Below are positions 1 through 7,066 of a stretch of 64,000 bases of DNA, piece by piece. The DNA lies in assembly GCA_017962545.1 (NCBI GenBank), contig JAGCVD010000007.1:1-64000 (forward strand). The letters are read 5' to 3'. The DNA is from Bacteroidales bacterium. GTDB taxonomy: Bacteria; Bacteroidota; Bacteroidia; Bacteroidales; P3. Made by a program: the position numbers and the translations under genes. Below the pieces are notes generated by a model that searched no databases, was not told the origin of the DNA, and was given only the letters and a program-made list of their open reading frames with translations. Position 1 is the stretch's first letter. The number at the start of each line of letters is the position of its first letter.

Positions 1-83
1 ATTCTTTATACTTATATTACTTATTATTAATTAGTTATAAGTAATTATAAAGGGGTTTTGAGACATAACTGACCCATTGAAAT

Positions 84-109
84 CGAACTGAAACTGAAAC
101 AACTGAAAC
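84..109. repeat. Short CTGAAA-type microrepeat
   Basis: Degenerate tandem copies of an ACTGAAA-like word lie just downstream of the stop codon of the 129-407 minus-strand gene. It is the first of the many 6-9 bp arrays that mark gene boundaries in this window. Confidence 0.6.
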
Positions 110-128
110 GCTCTGGCCATTTGTTGTT

Positions 129-407
129 TTACTTTTTCGAGGTTTTCTTTCCTACGCGGCCAGCGATCATCGCGTCCACTTTCTGTGCTATGGCCAGCGC
201 CTGGTGCACCAGTCGGTCGGGCAGCAGGTCGAACTGCTCTTCGGGCATCGTGAAGACGAAGTAGTAGCGGTTGTCGCGGCCCAGCGTCAGCGTGCAGTTG
301 TCCTCGCGGAAGAGGGGCTTGCCCTTTTTGCGGCGTGGGCGCTGGGTGATATAGACGTTGCCGTCGCGCATAGCCTGCACCTTGCAGTCGGCCGTGAAGG
401 CTTCCAT
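129..407 (-). CDS. Small conserved-looking hypothetical protein
   Basis: This 92-residue basic protein has no signal peptide or membrane segment. It carries an NCTLTLGRDNRYYFVF core and a lysine-rich tail, and it resembles small hypothetical proteins of Bacteroidales that I recognise only by general look, so no function is assigned. The ATG at 407 is the only in-frame start before a stop codon. Thirteen further open codons (LHILDFACTEYAE) precede that ATG and read plausibly as protein, so the gene may once have been longer, or it may be the 3' part of a broken gene. It stands alone, with a microrepeat behind it and a 370-base gap in front. Confidence 0.55.
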   Translation of the reverse strand: MEAFTADCKVQAMRDGNVYITQRPRRKKGKPLFREDNCTLTLGRDNRYYFVFTMPEEQFDLLPDRLVHQALAIAQKVDAMIAGRVGKKTSKK

Positions 408-664
408 CTCGGCGTACTCCGTGCATGCGAAGTCGAGGATGTGCAGTTACGGCCGCGAACCCTCACCGCAACCCTCGGCCAGATAACACGAAACGCGGTT
501 GAAAAAAATAATTTCACGAAAAGTTATCCACAGAGGGCGAGGAAATAAATTTTTGCCATTCCGCTCAACTTTGATTTCATCTGCGTTTCAGCACCTCGGA
601 AAAGAAAATGAATTTTCTCTTCGCTCGGTTTAAGAAACTTTCGTATCTTTGTGGCGTGAAGAGT
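408..664. other. Intergenic region before the thiamine operon
   Basis: I find no convincing gene here. The left part continues the open frame of the small upstream gene until a stop near 447. A single perfect DnaA-box-like nonamer lies at 524-532. At 645-652 there is a TATCTTTG element, matching the Bacteroides -7 box, which would start the riboswitch transcript. No good -33 TTTG is visible. Confidence 0.5.
645..652 (+). promoter_or_regulatory. -7 element of the thiamine operon promoter
   Basis: TATCTTTG matches TAnnTTTG and lies about 15 bases before the riboswitch. The -33 TTTG is not clear, so this is called from the -7 box and its position only. Confidence 0.5.
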
Positions 665-770
665 TCACAAAGGGGTGCGTTTATGTTGCACGTCTACAAA
701 GCAGTAGGCGCATAAACAGCTGAGAACAGACCCTCAAAACTTGATCGGGATAATGCCCGCGTAAGGAAAA
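665..770 (+). promoter_or_regulatory. TPP (THI-element) riboswitch
   Basis: The conserved THI pieces occur in order: GGGGTGC at 672-678, a P3 extension closed by GTTTATG (679-685) pairing with CATAAAC (711-717), CTGAGA at 720-725, ACCC at 730-733, CTTGATC at 740-746, and GGGATAATGCCCGCGTAAGG at 747-766. The aptamer ends about 5 bases before the ATG of the receptor gene. The AAGGAAAA segment is both its 3' edge and the likely ribosome entry region, so thiamine pyrophosphate probably represses translation. The three genes behind it are all thiamine uptake or activation genes, which supports the ligand. Confidence 0.95.
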
Positions 771-775
771 AGACT

Positions 776-3040
776 ATGGTAAAACACAACATTAGCTGTG
801 GCCGCTATCGCTTTTTTGAGGCCACCAGAATCAGCCGCCGGCAGATGATAGCCTGCCTTGTGTTCGGCATTTCATTTTTCAATTTTCAACTTTCAACTTT
901 AAAAGCCCAGGACACCGTGCGCACGCTCGATGAGGTGATGATACAGGACGTGCGCGTGAGCAACAAGGCGCCTCTGACCACCAGCACGGTGAGCCGCGAG
1001 GAACTCGACGACAGCCGCGCGGCGGTGAGCCTCCCCTACCAGCTGGAGACGCAGACCTCGGTGGTGGCCAGCAGCGAGAACGGCACCGTGGGCGCCACCA
1101 GCATCCGCATCCGCGGCGTGGATGCCTCGCGCATCAATGTGAACATCAACGGCATCACGCTCAACGACCCCGAGAGTCAGAGTGTCTTCTGGGCCAATAT
1201 CCCCAATATGGGCGGTATGGCGCAGAGCCTGCAGATACAACGTGGCGTGGGCGCCTCAACAGGCGGCAGCCCCGCCTTCGGCGCCGCCATCAATATGCAG
1301 ACTCTCAACGCACAGAACAGCGCCTACGGCCAAGCCGACTTGGGGCTGGGCAGCTGGAACACACGCCAGTATAGTGTCAGTGCCGGTAGCGGTATTCTGA
1401 AGAACGGTCTCTCGTTCGACTTCGCCTACAGCGGCCTGACCAGCGACGGATTCCTGCGTGGCGGACAGACCGACCAGCAGAGCTTCTTCGGCGGCATCAG
1501 CTGGTATGGCAAAAGGACGCTGGTGAAACTGCTCACCATTATCGGCCATCAGAACACCGGCATCACTTGGGACGGCGCCGACAGCGCCACCCTCGATGCC
1601 GACCCTCGCTACAACTCGGCGGGCGAGATGGATATCGACGGCAACACTTTCTACTACCGCAATGCCACCGACAACTACATGCAGCAGCACTACCAGCTCT
1701 ATGTGTCGCATCTGCTCGGCGAGCGTTGGAGCGTCAACGCAGCCCTCAACTACACCCGTGGCGACGGCTACGACGAGTACTACAAGAAGAATAAGAAGTT
1801 CAGCTCGTTCAATATGCCTTTCGCCGGCAAGAGCGACTTCATCACCCGCAAGATTATGGCCAACGACAGCTATACCGCCAACCTCTCGGCACGCTACACG
1901 GGCGAGAAGTCGACGCTCTCGTTGGGTGTCAACGCACTCCTTTTCGACGGTGACCACTACGGCAACGTACTATGGTGCCGCGACACCTCGATCCATCTCG
2001 ACGCCCCCTTCACCGACTGGTACAACTACCGCGGCCACAAGGTGGATGTCACCTCCTACATCAAGGGCACCTATGACTTCAACGACCGTCTGAACGCCTA
2101 TGCCGACCTGCAATTCCGCATGGTGGACTACACCCTCAACGGCCGCACCGACGACTGGAATGTTGTCACCGATGACTGGAACCTTTTCGACGACTTCACC
2201 AACCACTACCGCTTCTTCAATCCCAAGGCTGGTGTCAACTATCGCATCAACGACAACAGCCGCACCTACTTCGTGGCGGGCGTGATGGGGCGCGAGCCTA
2301 CCCGCAGCGACATCAAGGACTGCTACGCCAATGGCGACACCATCAAGGCCGAGGAGATGCTCGACCTGGAGTTGGGCTACCAGATAGCCCACAGCCGTTG
2401 GGCCTTCAGCGTCAACGCCTACGCCATGCTCTACAAAGACCAGCTCACCCCCAACGGCAATATCAGCAACGCTGGCTATGCGCTGATGGAGAACGTGGAC
2501 AAGAGCTACCGCCTCGGTATCGAACTGGAGGGCGGCTATCGGTTCTGCCGCCTATTCCGCATGGACGCCAACCTGACCCTCAGCGACAACAAGGCGCTTA
2601 ACGTCACCTATAGTGACTTCGCCGACGGCGACAGTCAGTTGCAGGCCGTCACCGGCAACACGCCGCTGGCCCTCTCGCCCTCGGTGGTGGGTGCCGCCAT
2701 CGCCACCATCACTCCCTGCAAGGATGCCAAGCTGCAGCTCATCGGCAAGTATGTCGGCAAGCAGTATGCCGACAACACAGGCCGCGAGTGCTACGCTATC
2801 GACCCCTACTTCATCGTCAACATGCGCGCCAGCTACACCTGGCACCTCAAAGGCACCAACGAGCTTGAGGCCCAGCTGGCCGTCAACAACGTGCTCGACC
2901 ACCACTACCGCCTCTCGGCTTGGGTGGGCGACTGGTTCGACGACTACACTACTCCGGGGACTAACTACTACTACCACAGCCGCGGATGGCTGCAGCAGCC
3001 CGGCATCAACTTCATGGGACGCGTGATATACCGATTCTAA
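776..3040 (+). CDS. TonB-dependent outer-membrane receptor, probably for thiamine
   Basis: This 754-residue TonB-dependent receptor has a plug domain near residues 45-170, with the IRIRGVDASRINVNINGI segment typical of plug domains. A long beta-barrel with many aromatic and Asp/Asn-rich strands follows, ending in terminal Phe (GRVIYRF). An N-terminal signal lies around residues 24-44, and part of it (FFNFQLSTLK) is translated from a 7-bp CAACTTT array. The gene sits directly under a TPP riboswitch and abuts a PnuC-type permease and thiamine pyrophosphokinase. The substrate is therefore inferred to be thiamine or a phosphate ester; the barrel itself does not show specificity. This arrangement is known for thiamine salvage in Bacteroidota. 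Confidence 0.92.
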   Translation: MVKHNISCGRYRFFEATRISRRQMIACLVFGISFFNFQLSTLKAQDTVRTLDEVMIQDVRVSNKAPLTTSTVSREELDDSRAAVSLPYQLETQTSVVASSENGTVGATSIRIRGVDASRINVNINGITLNDPESQSVFWANIPNMGGMAQSLQIQRGVGASTGGSPAFGAAINMQTLNAQNSAYGQADLGLGSWNTRQYSVSAGSGILKNGLSFDFAYSGLTSDGFLRGGQTDQQSFFGGISWYGKRTLVKLLTIIGHQNTGITWDGADSATLDADPRYNSAGEMDIDGNTFYYRNATDNYMQQHYQLYVSHLLGERWSVNAALNYTRGDGYDEYYKKNKKFSSFNMPFAGKSDFITRKIMANDSYTANLSARYTGEKSTLSLGVNALLFDGDHYGNVLWCRDTSIHLDAPFTDWYNYRGHKVDVTSYIKGTYDFNDRLNAYADLQFRMVDYTLNGRTDDWNVVTDDWNLFDDFTNHYRFFNPKAGVNYRINDNSRTYFVAGVMGREPTRSDIKDCYANGDTIKAEEMLDLELGYQIAHSRWAFSVNAYAMLYKDQLTPNGNISNAGYALMENVDKSYRLGIELEGGYRFCRLFRMDANLTLSDNKALNVTYSDFADGDSQLQAVTGNTPLALSPSVVGAAIATITPCKDAKLQLIGKYVGKQYADNTGRECYAIDPYFIVNMRASYTWHLKGTNELEAQLAVNNVLDHHYRLSAWVGDWFDDYTTPGTNYYYHSRGWLQQPGINFMGRVIYRF
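873..900. repeat. 7-bp microrepeat in the receptor signal peptide
   Basis: Four consecutive 7-mers (CATTTTT, CAATTTT, CAACTTT, CAACTTT) encode the end of the hydrophobic signal segment of the TonB-dependent receptor. Confidence 0.75.
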
Positions 3041-3640
3041 ATGAACATCCTCGACATCGTCGGCGCAGCCATCGGCCTGGTATTTGTATTCAGCGAGTAC
3101 AAGGCGAGCCGATGGCTGTGGCCGTCGAGTCTGCTGATGGCCGCCTTCTATGCCGTCATCAATTTCCGCATTGGGTGGTTTGCCAACATGGGCATCTGCC
3201 TCTATAACTTCGGCATCTCCATCTATGGCCTGCTGGTGTGGCGCGGTATCTTGAGGACGTCAAGACGTCAAGACATCAAGACGTCAAGTCGCGAGGACTC
3301 GAAGTCTCCCAGACAAATCTCCTCCTGTCCGGCACGCCTCTGGCCTTGGATTATCGCCGCCACAGGGGTGCTGACGCTGTTCTTCTACTGGCTGCTGCCC
3401 CTGCTGGGCGAGAGCAACAAGCCGCTGCTCGACGGCCTCAGCGCCTCACTAGGCATTGTGGGCATGTGGATGCTCTCGCAGAAGTACTGGGAGCAGTGGC
3501 TCTTCTGGCTGGTCAGCGAGCCTATCCTGGCCTACATCTACTTCTCCACAGGCTACACCGCCTCAGCCATCATGTACGTCATCTACGAAGTGTTCGTTAT
3601 CATGGGAATAATCCGATGGAAAAAGCTAAGCATATCGTAA
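3041..3640 (+). CDS. pnuC: PnuC-family vitamin permease (thiamine, PnuT type)
   Basis: This 199-residue inner-membrane protein has about seven hydrophobic segments. The Trp-rich PnuC signature near the C-terminus (KYWEQWLFWLVSEP, about residues 148-162) is clear. PnuC proteins facilitate uptake of a vitamin that is then trapped by phosphorylation. Here the next gene is thiamine pyrophosphokinase and a TPP riboswitch leads the operon, so thiamine is the likely cargo. The ATG follows the receptor stop codon directly. Between membrane segments, residues about 70-92 form a hydrophilic linker (RTSRRQDIKTSSRED) encoded by an 8-bp GACGTCAA array. It is not part of the usual family core. Confidence 0.92.
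   Translation: MNILDIVGAAIGLVFVFSEYKASRWLWPSSLLMAAFYAVINFRIGWFANMGICLYNFGISIYGLLVWRGILRTSRRQDIKTSSREDSKSPRQISSCPARLWPWIIAATGVLTLFFYWLLPLLGESNKPLLDGLSASLGIVGMWMLSQKYWEQWLFWLVSEPILAYIYFSTGYTASAIMYVIYEVFVIMGIIRWKKLSIS
3256..3308. repeat. 8-bp GACGTCAA array inside pnuC
   Basis: Four exact-length units (GACGTCAA, GACGTCAA, GACATCAA, GACGTCAA at 3256-3287) are followed by decayed copies to about 3308. The word is the reverse complement of the TTGATGTC-type word in the large array at 53998-54165. One unit gained or lost would shift the reading frame of pnuC. Confidence 0.85.
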
Positions 3641-4281
3641 TTCTCGCCGCCGGCGACTTCCCCACCCACGAGGTGCCGCTGCGCGCGCTGCGCGAGGCCG
3701 ACTTCGTGGTGTGCTGCGACTCGGCATATAAGGCAATTAAGAATGAAGAATTAAGAATTAAGAATTATGTGGTTATCGGGGACGGCGACTCGCTGACGGA
3801 GGACGACAAGCAGACGCTGGGCGACCGCTGGCTGCAGGTCGACGAGCAGGACTACAACGACCTGCACAAAGCCATGGAGTGGGTGAGTGCGGAGTGCGGA
3901 ACTCGGAATTCTGAGTTCAAAATTATTGCCGCTACCGGCAAGCGCGAGGACCATACGCTGGGCAATATCTCCTACCTCGTCACCTTCGCCGAGGAGCATC
4001 CCGGCGCCGATATCGAGATGCTCACCGACTACGGCCGCTTTACCTCAATGCGAGGGCGCCGTCGGTTTGTCAGTTTCCCGCGCCAGCAGGTCAGCATCTT
4101 CACCATGAATCCCGACTGTCCTATCGACAGCGAAGGGTTGAGGTGGCCGCTCGACGGCTTTCATGCCCGCCGCTGGTGGAATGCTACCCTAAACGAAGCC
4201 GTCGGCACCGAGTTCTCACTCAGCACCGACGGCTGGCTTGTCGTATTCCAGACGTACGAACCTAAAGGGCCATCAGTTTGA
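3616..4281 (+). CDS. Thiamine pyrophosphokinase
   Basis: This enzyme transfers pyrophosphate from ATP to thiamine to give TPP, trapping imported thiamine. The 221-residue protein shows the family landmarks: a CCDSAYKA segment, VIGDGDSL near residue 55, TGKREDHTLGN near residue 110, and a VSIFTM strand leading the C-terminal beta-sandwich. The start at 3616 (MEKAKHIVILAAGDF) overlaps the end of pnuC by 25 bp, indicating translational coupling. Two in-frame 7-bp arrays interrupt the coding sequence (NEELRIKNY and SAECGTRNSEFK). The last 20 bp overlap the convergent end of purD. Confidence 0.93.
   Translation: MEKAKHIVILAAGDFPTHEVPLRALREADFVVCCDSAYKAIKNEELRIKNYVVIGDGDSLTEDDKQTLGDRWLQVDEQDYNDLHKAMEWVSAECGTRNSEFKIIAATGKREDHTLGNISYLVTFAEEHPGADIEMLTDYGRFTSMRGRRRFVSFPRQQVSIFTMNPDCPIDSEGLRWPLDGFHARRWWNATLNEAVGTEFSLSTDGWLVVFQTYEPKGPSV
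3734..3768. repeat. 7-bp GAATTAA array inside thiamine pyrophosphokinase
   Basis: The units GAATGAA, GAATTAA, GAATTAA and GAATTAT run in tandem at 3741-3768, preceded by GCAATTAA. They encode the surface loop KNEELRIKNY just before the conserved GDGDS motif. Confidence 0.85.
3885..3919. repeat. 7-bp GAGTGCG/GAGTTC array inside thiamine pyrophosphokinase
   Basis: Five consecutive 7-mers (GAGTGCG, GAGTGCG, GAACTCG, GAATTCT, GAGTTCA) encode the loop before the TGKREDHT motif. The word family matches the array at the start of namZ. Confidence 0.8.
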
Positions 4282-5551
4282 GCAGGTCCTGTCCGATGTC
4301 GTGACGTAGGTATTTGCCGTCCCACGTGATGCTGTGGGCTCGGTTGTAGCTTTTCAGTATTGCTTCGGGCAGCGTGGCCGCCAGCGCCGTGGTGCAGATG
4401 ACACGGCCGCCGTTGGTCAGCAGCTGGCCCTCGTCGTTCATCTTGGTGCCGCAGTGGAACACCAACACGTCGGCATTTTCCTCGCCCAATGTTATCACCT
4501 TCCCCTTCTCGTAGGCTTCGGGGTAGCCTCCGGCCACCATCATCACGCATGCCGCCGACCGCTGGTCGACGGTCAGGCTGGCGCGGTCCAGCGTACCGCG
4601 GGCGGTGTGCTCCAGCAGCTCCACCACGTCGCTCTTGATGCGCGGGAAGACGCTCTCGGTCTCGGGGTCGCCCATGCGCACATTGTACTCTATCACGTAG
4701 GGGTCGCCGTTGCAGCACATCAGACCCACGAAGATGAAGCCGTGGTAGTCTATCTTCTCGTCGCGTAGGCCGCGCACGGTGGGCTTCACGATGCGTTCCT
4801 CGACTTTCTTCATGAACTCCTTGTCGGCGAACGGCACGGGGCTGATGGAGCCCATGCCGCCAGTGTTGAGTCCGGTGTCGTCCTCACCGATGCGCTTGTA
4901 GTCCTTGGCGCTGGGCAGCAGCAGGTAGTGCTGTCCGTCGGTGAGCACGAAGACGCTGAGCTCTATGCCGCTGAGGTACTCCTCGATGACCACGCTGGCG
5001 CTGGCGGCGCCGAACTTGCCGTCGAGCATCTCGCGCAGATGCGCTTTGGCGGTGGCCAGGTCGGGCTCTATCAGGACGCCCTTGCCGGCAGCCAGGCCGT
5101 CGGCCTTGAGGACATAGGGTGCCAACAGCGTGTCGAGGAAGGCCTCGGCGTCGGCCAGTGTTTCACGGGTGAAAGTCTGGTAGCGTGCCGTGGGAATCTT
5201 GTGGCGCATCATGAAGGCTTTGGCGTAGTCCTTGCTGCCCTCCAGGCGGGCGCCCTCCTTGCAGGGTCCCACGACGAGCACCTGACTCAGTTCGGGTGTC
5301 GCCTTGAAATAGTCGGCGATGCCGGCCACCAGCGGAGCCTCGGGGCCTACCACAAGCATATCCACATGATGGTCCAGTACGAAGCGCCCCACCGCGGGGA
5401 AATCCGACATATCGAGGCTTACATTCTCCCCCACGGCGGCGGTGCCGGCGTTGCCGGGGGCGATGTAGAGGCTCTTGCACAGGGGGCTCTGTGCAATCTT
5501 GAAAGCGATGGCGTGCTCGCGGCCGCCCGAACCCAGTAACAAAATGTTCAT
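4262..5551 (-). CDS. purD: Phosphoribosylamine-glycine ligase
   Basis: PurD joins glycine to 5-phosphoribosylamine with ATP in purine biosynthesis. The 429-residue protein begins with the N-domain signature MNILLLGSGGREHAIA and contains the ATP-grasp segments LKADGLAAGKGV and GGMGSISPVPF. The GARS signature (RMGDPETES) lies near residue 290. Length is normal. It has its own divergent promoter shared with the EamA gene. Its stop codon lies inside the end of the convergent thiamine pyrophosphokinase gene (20-bp overlap). Confidence 0.97.
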   Translation of the reverse strand: MNILLLGSGGREHAIAFKIAQSPLCKSLYIAPGNAGTAAVGENVSLDMSDFPAVGRFVLDHHVDMLVVGPEAPLVAGIADYFKATPELSQVLVVGPCKEGARLEGSKDYAKAFMMRHKIPTARYQTFTRETLADAEAFLDTLLAPYVLKADGLAAGKGVLIEPDLATAKAHLREMLDGKFGAASASVVIEEYLSGIELSVFVLTDGQHYLLLPSAKDYKRIGEDDTGLNTGGMGSISPVPFADKEFMKKVEERIVKPTVRGLRDEKIDYHGFIFVGLMCCNGDPYVIEYNVRMGDPETESVFPRIKSDVVELLEHTARGTLDRASLTVDQRSAACVMMVAGGYPEAYEKGKVITLGEENADVLVFHCGTKMNDEGQLLTNGGRVICTTALAATLPEAILKSYNRAHSITWDGKYLRHDIGQDLLKLMAL

Positions 5552-5574
5552 CGTGATACCTGTTTTTGAAAATG

Positions 5575-5605
5575 CAAAGATACAAAAGATATTCCGAACA
5601 GCAAA
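5575..5605 (-). promoter_or_regulatory. purD promoter
   Basis: On the minus strand TTTG (5602-5605) is followed after exactly 19 bp by TATCTTTG (5575-5582), a full match to the Bacteroides -33/-7 consensus, ending about 24 bases before the ATG. Confidence 0.85.
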
Positions 5606-5610
5606 ATTAT

Positions 5611-5641
5611 TTTGCCAATCCGCTTATCTTTCGTACTTTTG
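5611..5641 (+). promoter_or_regulatory. EamA transporter gene promoter
   Basis: TTTG (5611-5614), a 19-bp spacer and TACTTTTG (5634-5641) give a perfect -33/-7 promoter. It is back to back with the purD promoter; the two -33 elements are only 5 bp apart. Confidence 0.85.
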
Positions 5642-5660
5642 CAACCGCTATATCCAAGCC

Positions 5661-6569
5661 ATGGCATCAGGTAAACAAATCACTATCGGTCACTTGGCCA
5701 GTGCGACGGCCTACATCATCTTCGGTATCAACGTCGTGGTGTGCCGTGACATCGCCGTCGACGGCACGGTGGCGCCCATCGTCCTCTTCACGATGCGCGC
5801 CCTCGTGGCCGGCGCCCTTTTCTGGCTTGTGTCGCTCTTCGGGCCGAAGGAGAAGGTGCCGCCGCGCGACCTGTTGCGCCTCGCCGGCGCCGGTATGCTG
5901 GGCCTGCTGCTGCCACAGCTCACCTTCCTCTACGCCAGCGGCCACACCACGCCTGTCGACCTCTCGGTGATGAGCACCACCACGCCCATCTTCACCATGT
6001 TCGTCGCCGCCATCTTCTTGAAGGAGCCGATTACCTGGAAGAAAGCCGGCGGCGTGGCCCTCAGCTTCGGCGGCATCCTGTGGCTCATCCTGCAGAGCAC
6101 CTTCGGTGCGAACGGGGCGTCGCAGACCGAGCCCATAGGCATCCTTTTCTGCTTTGCCAACTATATCGTCTTCGCCCTCTACCTCGGCACCTGCCGACCC
6201 CTGATAGCACGTTACTCGCCGGTGACCTCCATGAAATGGATGTTCCTCGCCGCCTTCCTGGTGTCGCTGCCTTTCAGCCTGCCGCTGCTGCCCACGACCC
6301 ACTTCGCCGCCGTCCCCGTGTCGGTGTGGTGGGAGATAGGCTTCATGGTGTTCTTCTCCACCTTCGTGGCCTACTGGCTCATCCCCGTCGGCCAGCAGCG
6401 CATCCGTCCCACGCTGGTGAGCATGTACGGCTACCTGCAGCCTATCATCGCCATCGCTGTGGCCATCTGGGTGGGACAGGACCACATCACCGTCACCAAG
6501 GTTGTCGCCGCCCTGCTGGTCTTCACCGGCGTATGGGTCGTCAACAAGAGCCGTGCGAGAGAAAACTGA
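5661..6569 (+). CDS. EamA/DMT-family transporter
   Basis: This 302-residue integral membrane protein has about ten hydrophobic helices in two EamA repeats. The first repeat ends near VALSFGGILWLIL and the second near LLVFTGVWVVNKS. Members export or import small metabolites such as amino acids, and the substrate cannot be read from sequence. The start at 5661 is chosen because a perfect promoter lies just upstream and the preceding codons overlap that promoter. The stop codon falls inside a 7-bp GAAAACT array. The NUDIX gene follows after 21 bp and is probably co-transcribed. Confidence 0.88.
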   Translation: MASGKQITIGHLASATAYIIFGINVVVCRDIAVDGTVAPIVLFTMRALVAGALFWLVSLFGPKEKVPPRDLLRLAGAGMLGLLLPQLTFLYASGHTTPVDLSVMSTTTPIFTMFVAAIFLKEPITWKKAGGVALSFGGILWLILQSTFGANGASQTEPIGILFCFANYIVFALYLGTCRPLIARYSPVTSMKWMFLAAFLVSLPFSLPLLPTTHFAAVPVSVWWEIGFMVFFSTFVAYWLIPVGQQRIRPTLVSMYGYLQPIIAIAVAIWVGQDHITVTKVVAALLVFTGVWVVNKSRAREN

Positions 6570-6588
6570 AAACTGCCAACTGTAAACC
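6561..6588. repeat. 7-bp GAAAACT array between the EamA and NUDIX genes
   Basis: The units GAAAACT, GAAAACT, GCCAACT and GTAAACC fill the junction and contain the TGA stop of the transporter gene. Confidence 0.75.
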
Positions 6589-6590
6589 CC

Positions 6591-7001
6591 ATGTACACCT
6601 ACGAATACCCCCGACCGATGCTGACTGCCGACTGTGTGGTCGTCCGCCCGAGTGGCGAGGTGCTCCTCGTGCGCCGTGGAAACGAACCCTTTAAAGGCTG
6701 CTGGGCCCTTCCCGGCGGCTTCATGGAGATGGACGAAACAATCGAGCATTGCGCCGTGCGTGAGTTGATGGAAGAGACTGGCATCGAGGTTGATGAGAGC
6801 ATGCTGAGCCTAGTGGGCGTCTTCAGCGCCCCGGGCCGCGACCCGAGGGGCCGCACCGTCACCGCAGCCTACCTGGTGAGGGCCGACGTCGGCGAGGCGA
6901 AGGCCGGCGACGATGCCGCCGAGGTGCGCTGGTGGCCACTCAACGCCCTGCCGCCCTTGGCTTTCGACCATGATGCCATTATTGCTTCGGCCATCAGATA
7001 G
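6591..7001 (+). CDS. NUDIX hydrolase
   Basis: This 136-residue NUDIX protein has a complete Nudix box near residues 42-64: GGFMEMDETIEHCAVRELME followed by ETGIEV. The box binds Mg2+ and cleaves nucleoside-diphosphate-X substrates. The N-terminal YPRPMLTADCVV motif is typical of the ADP-ribose or nucleotide-sugar clade in Bacteroidota, but the substrate is not certain. It lies directly behind the EamA gene. Confidence 0.9.
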   Translation: MYTYEYPRPMLTADCVVVRPSGEVLLVRRGNEPFKGCWALPGGFMEMDETIEHCAVRELMEETGIEVDESMLSLVGVFSAPGRDPRGRTVTAAYLVRADVGEAKAGDDAAEVRWWPLNALPPLAFDHDAIIASAIR

Positions 7002-7066
7002 GCCGTGCGACAAAAAAAATTGCGGTGCAAAATAATAATTTACGATTGGCGTTACTAAATTAATAT

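Noticed and set aside
31-426. A 131-codon minus-strand frame overlapping the small hypothetical gene
   Set aside because: Arg/Pro-rich shadow frame; the 129-407 frame has a more natural composition.
524-532. A perfect DnaA-box nonamer, suggesting an origin
   Set aside because: Only one box, no cluster, no dnaA or dnaN nearby. A single exact nonamer is expected by chance in a window of this size.
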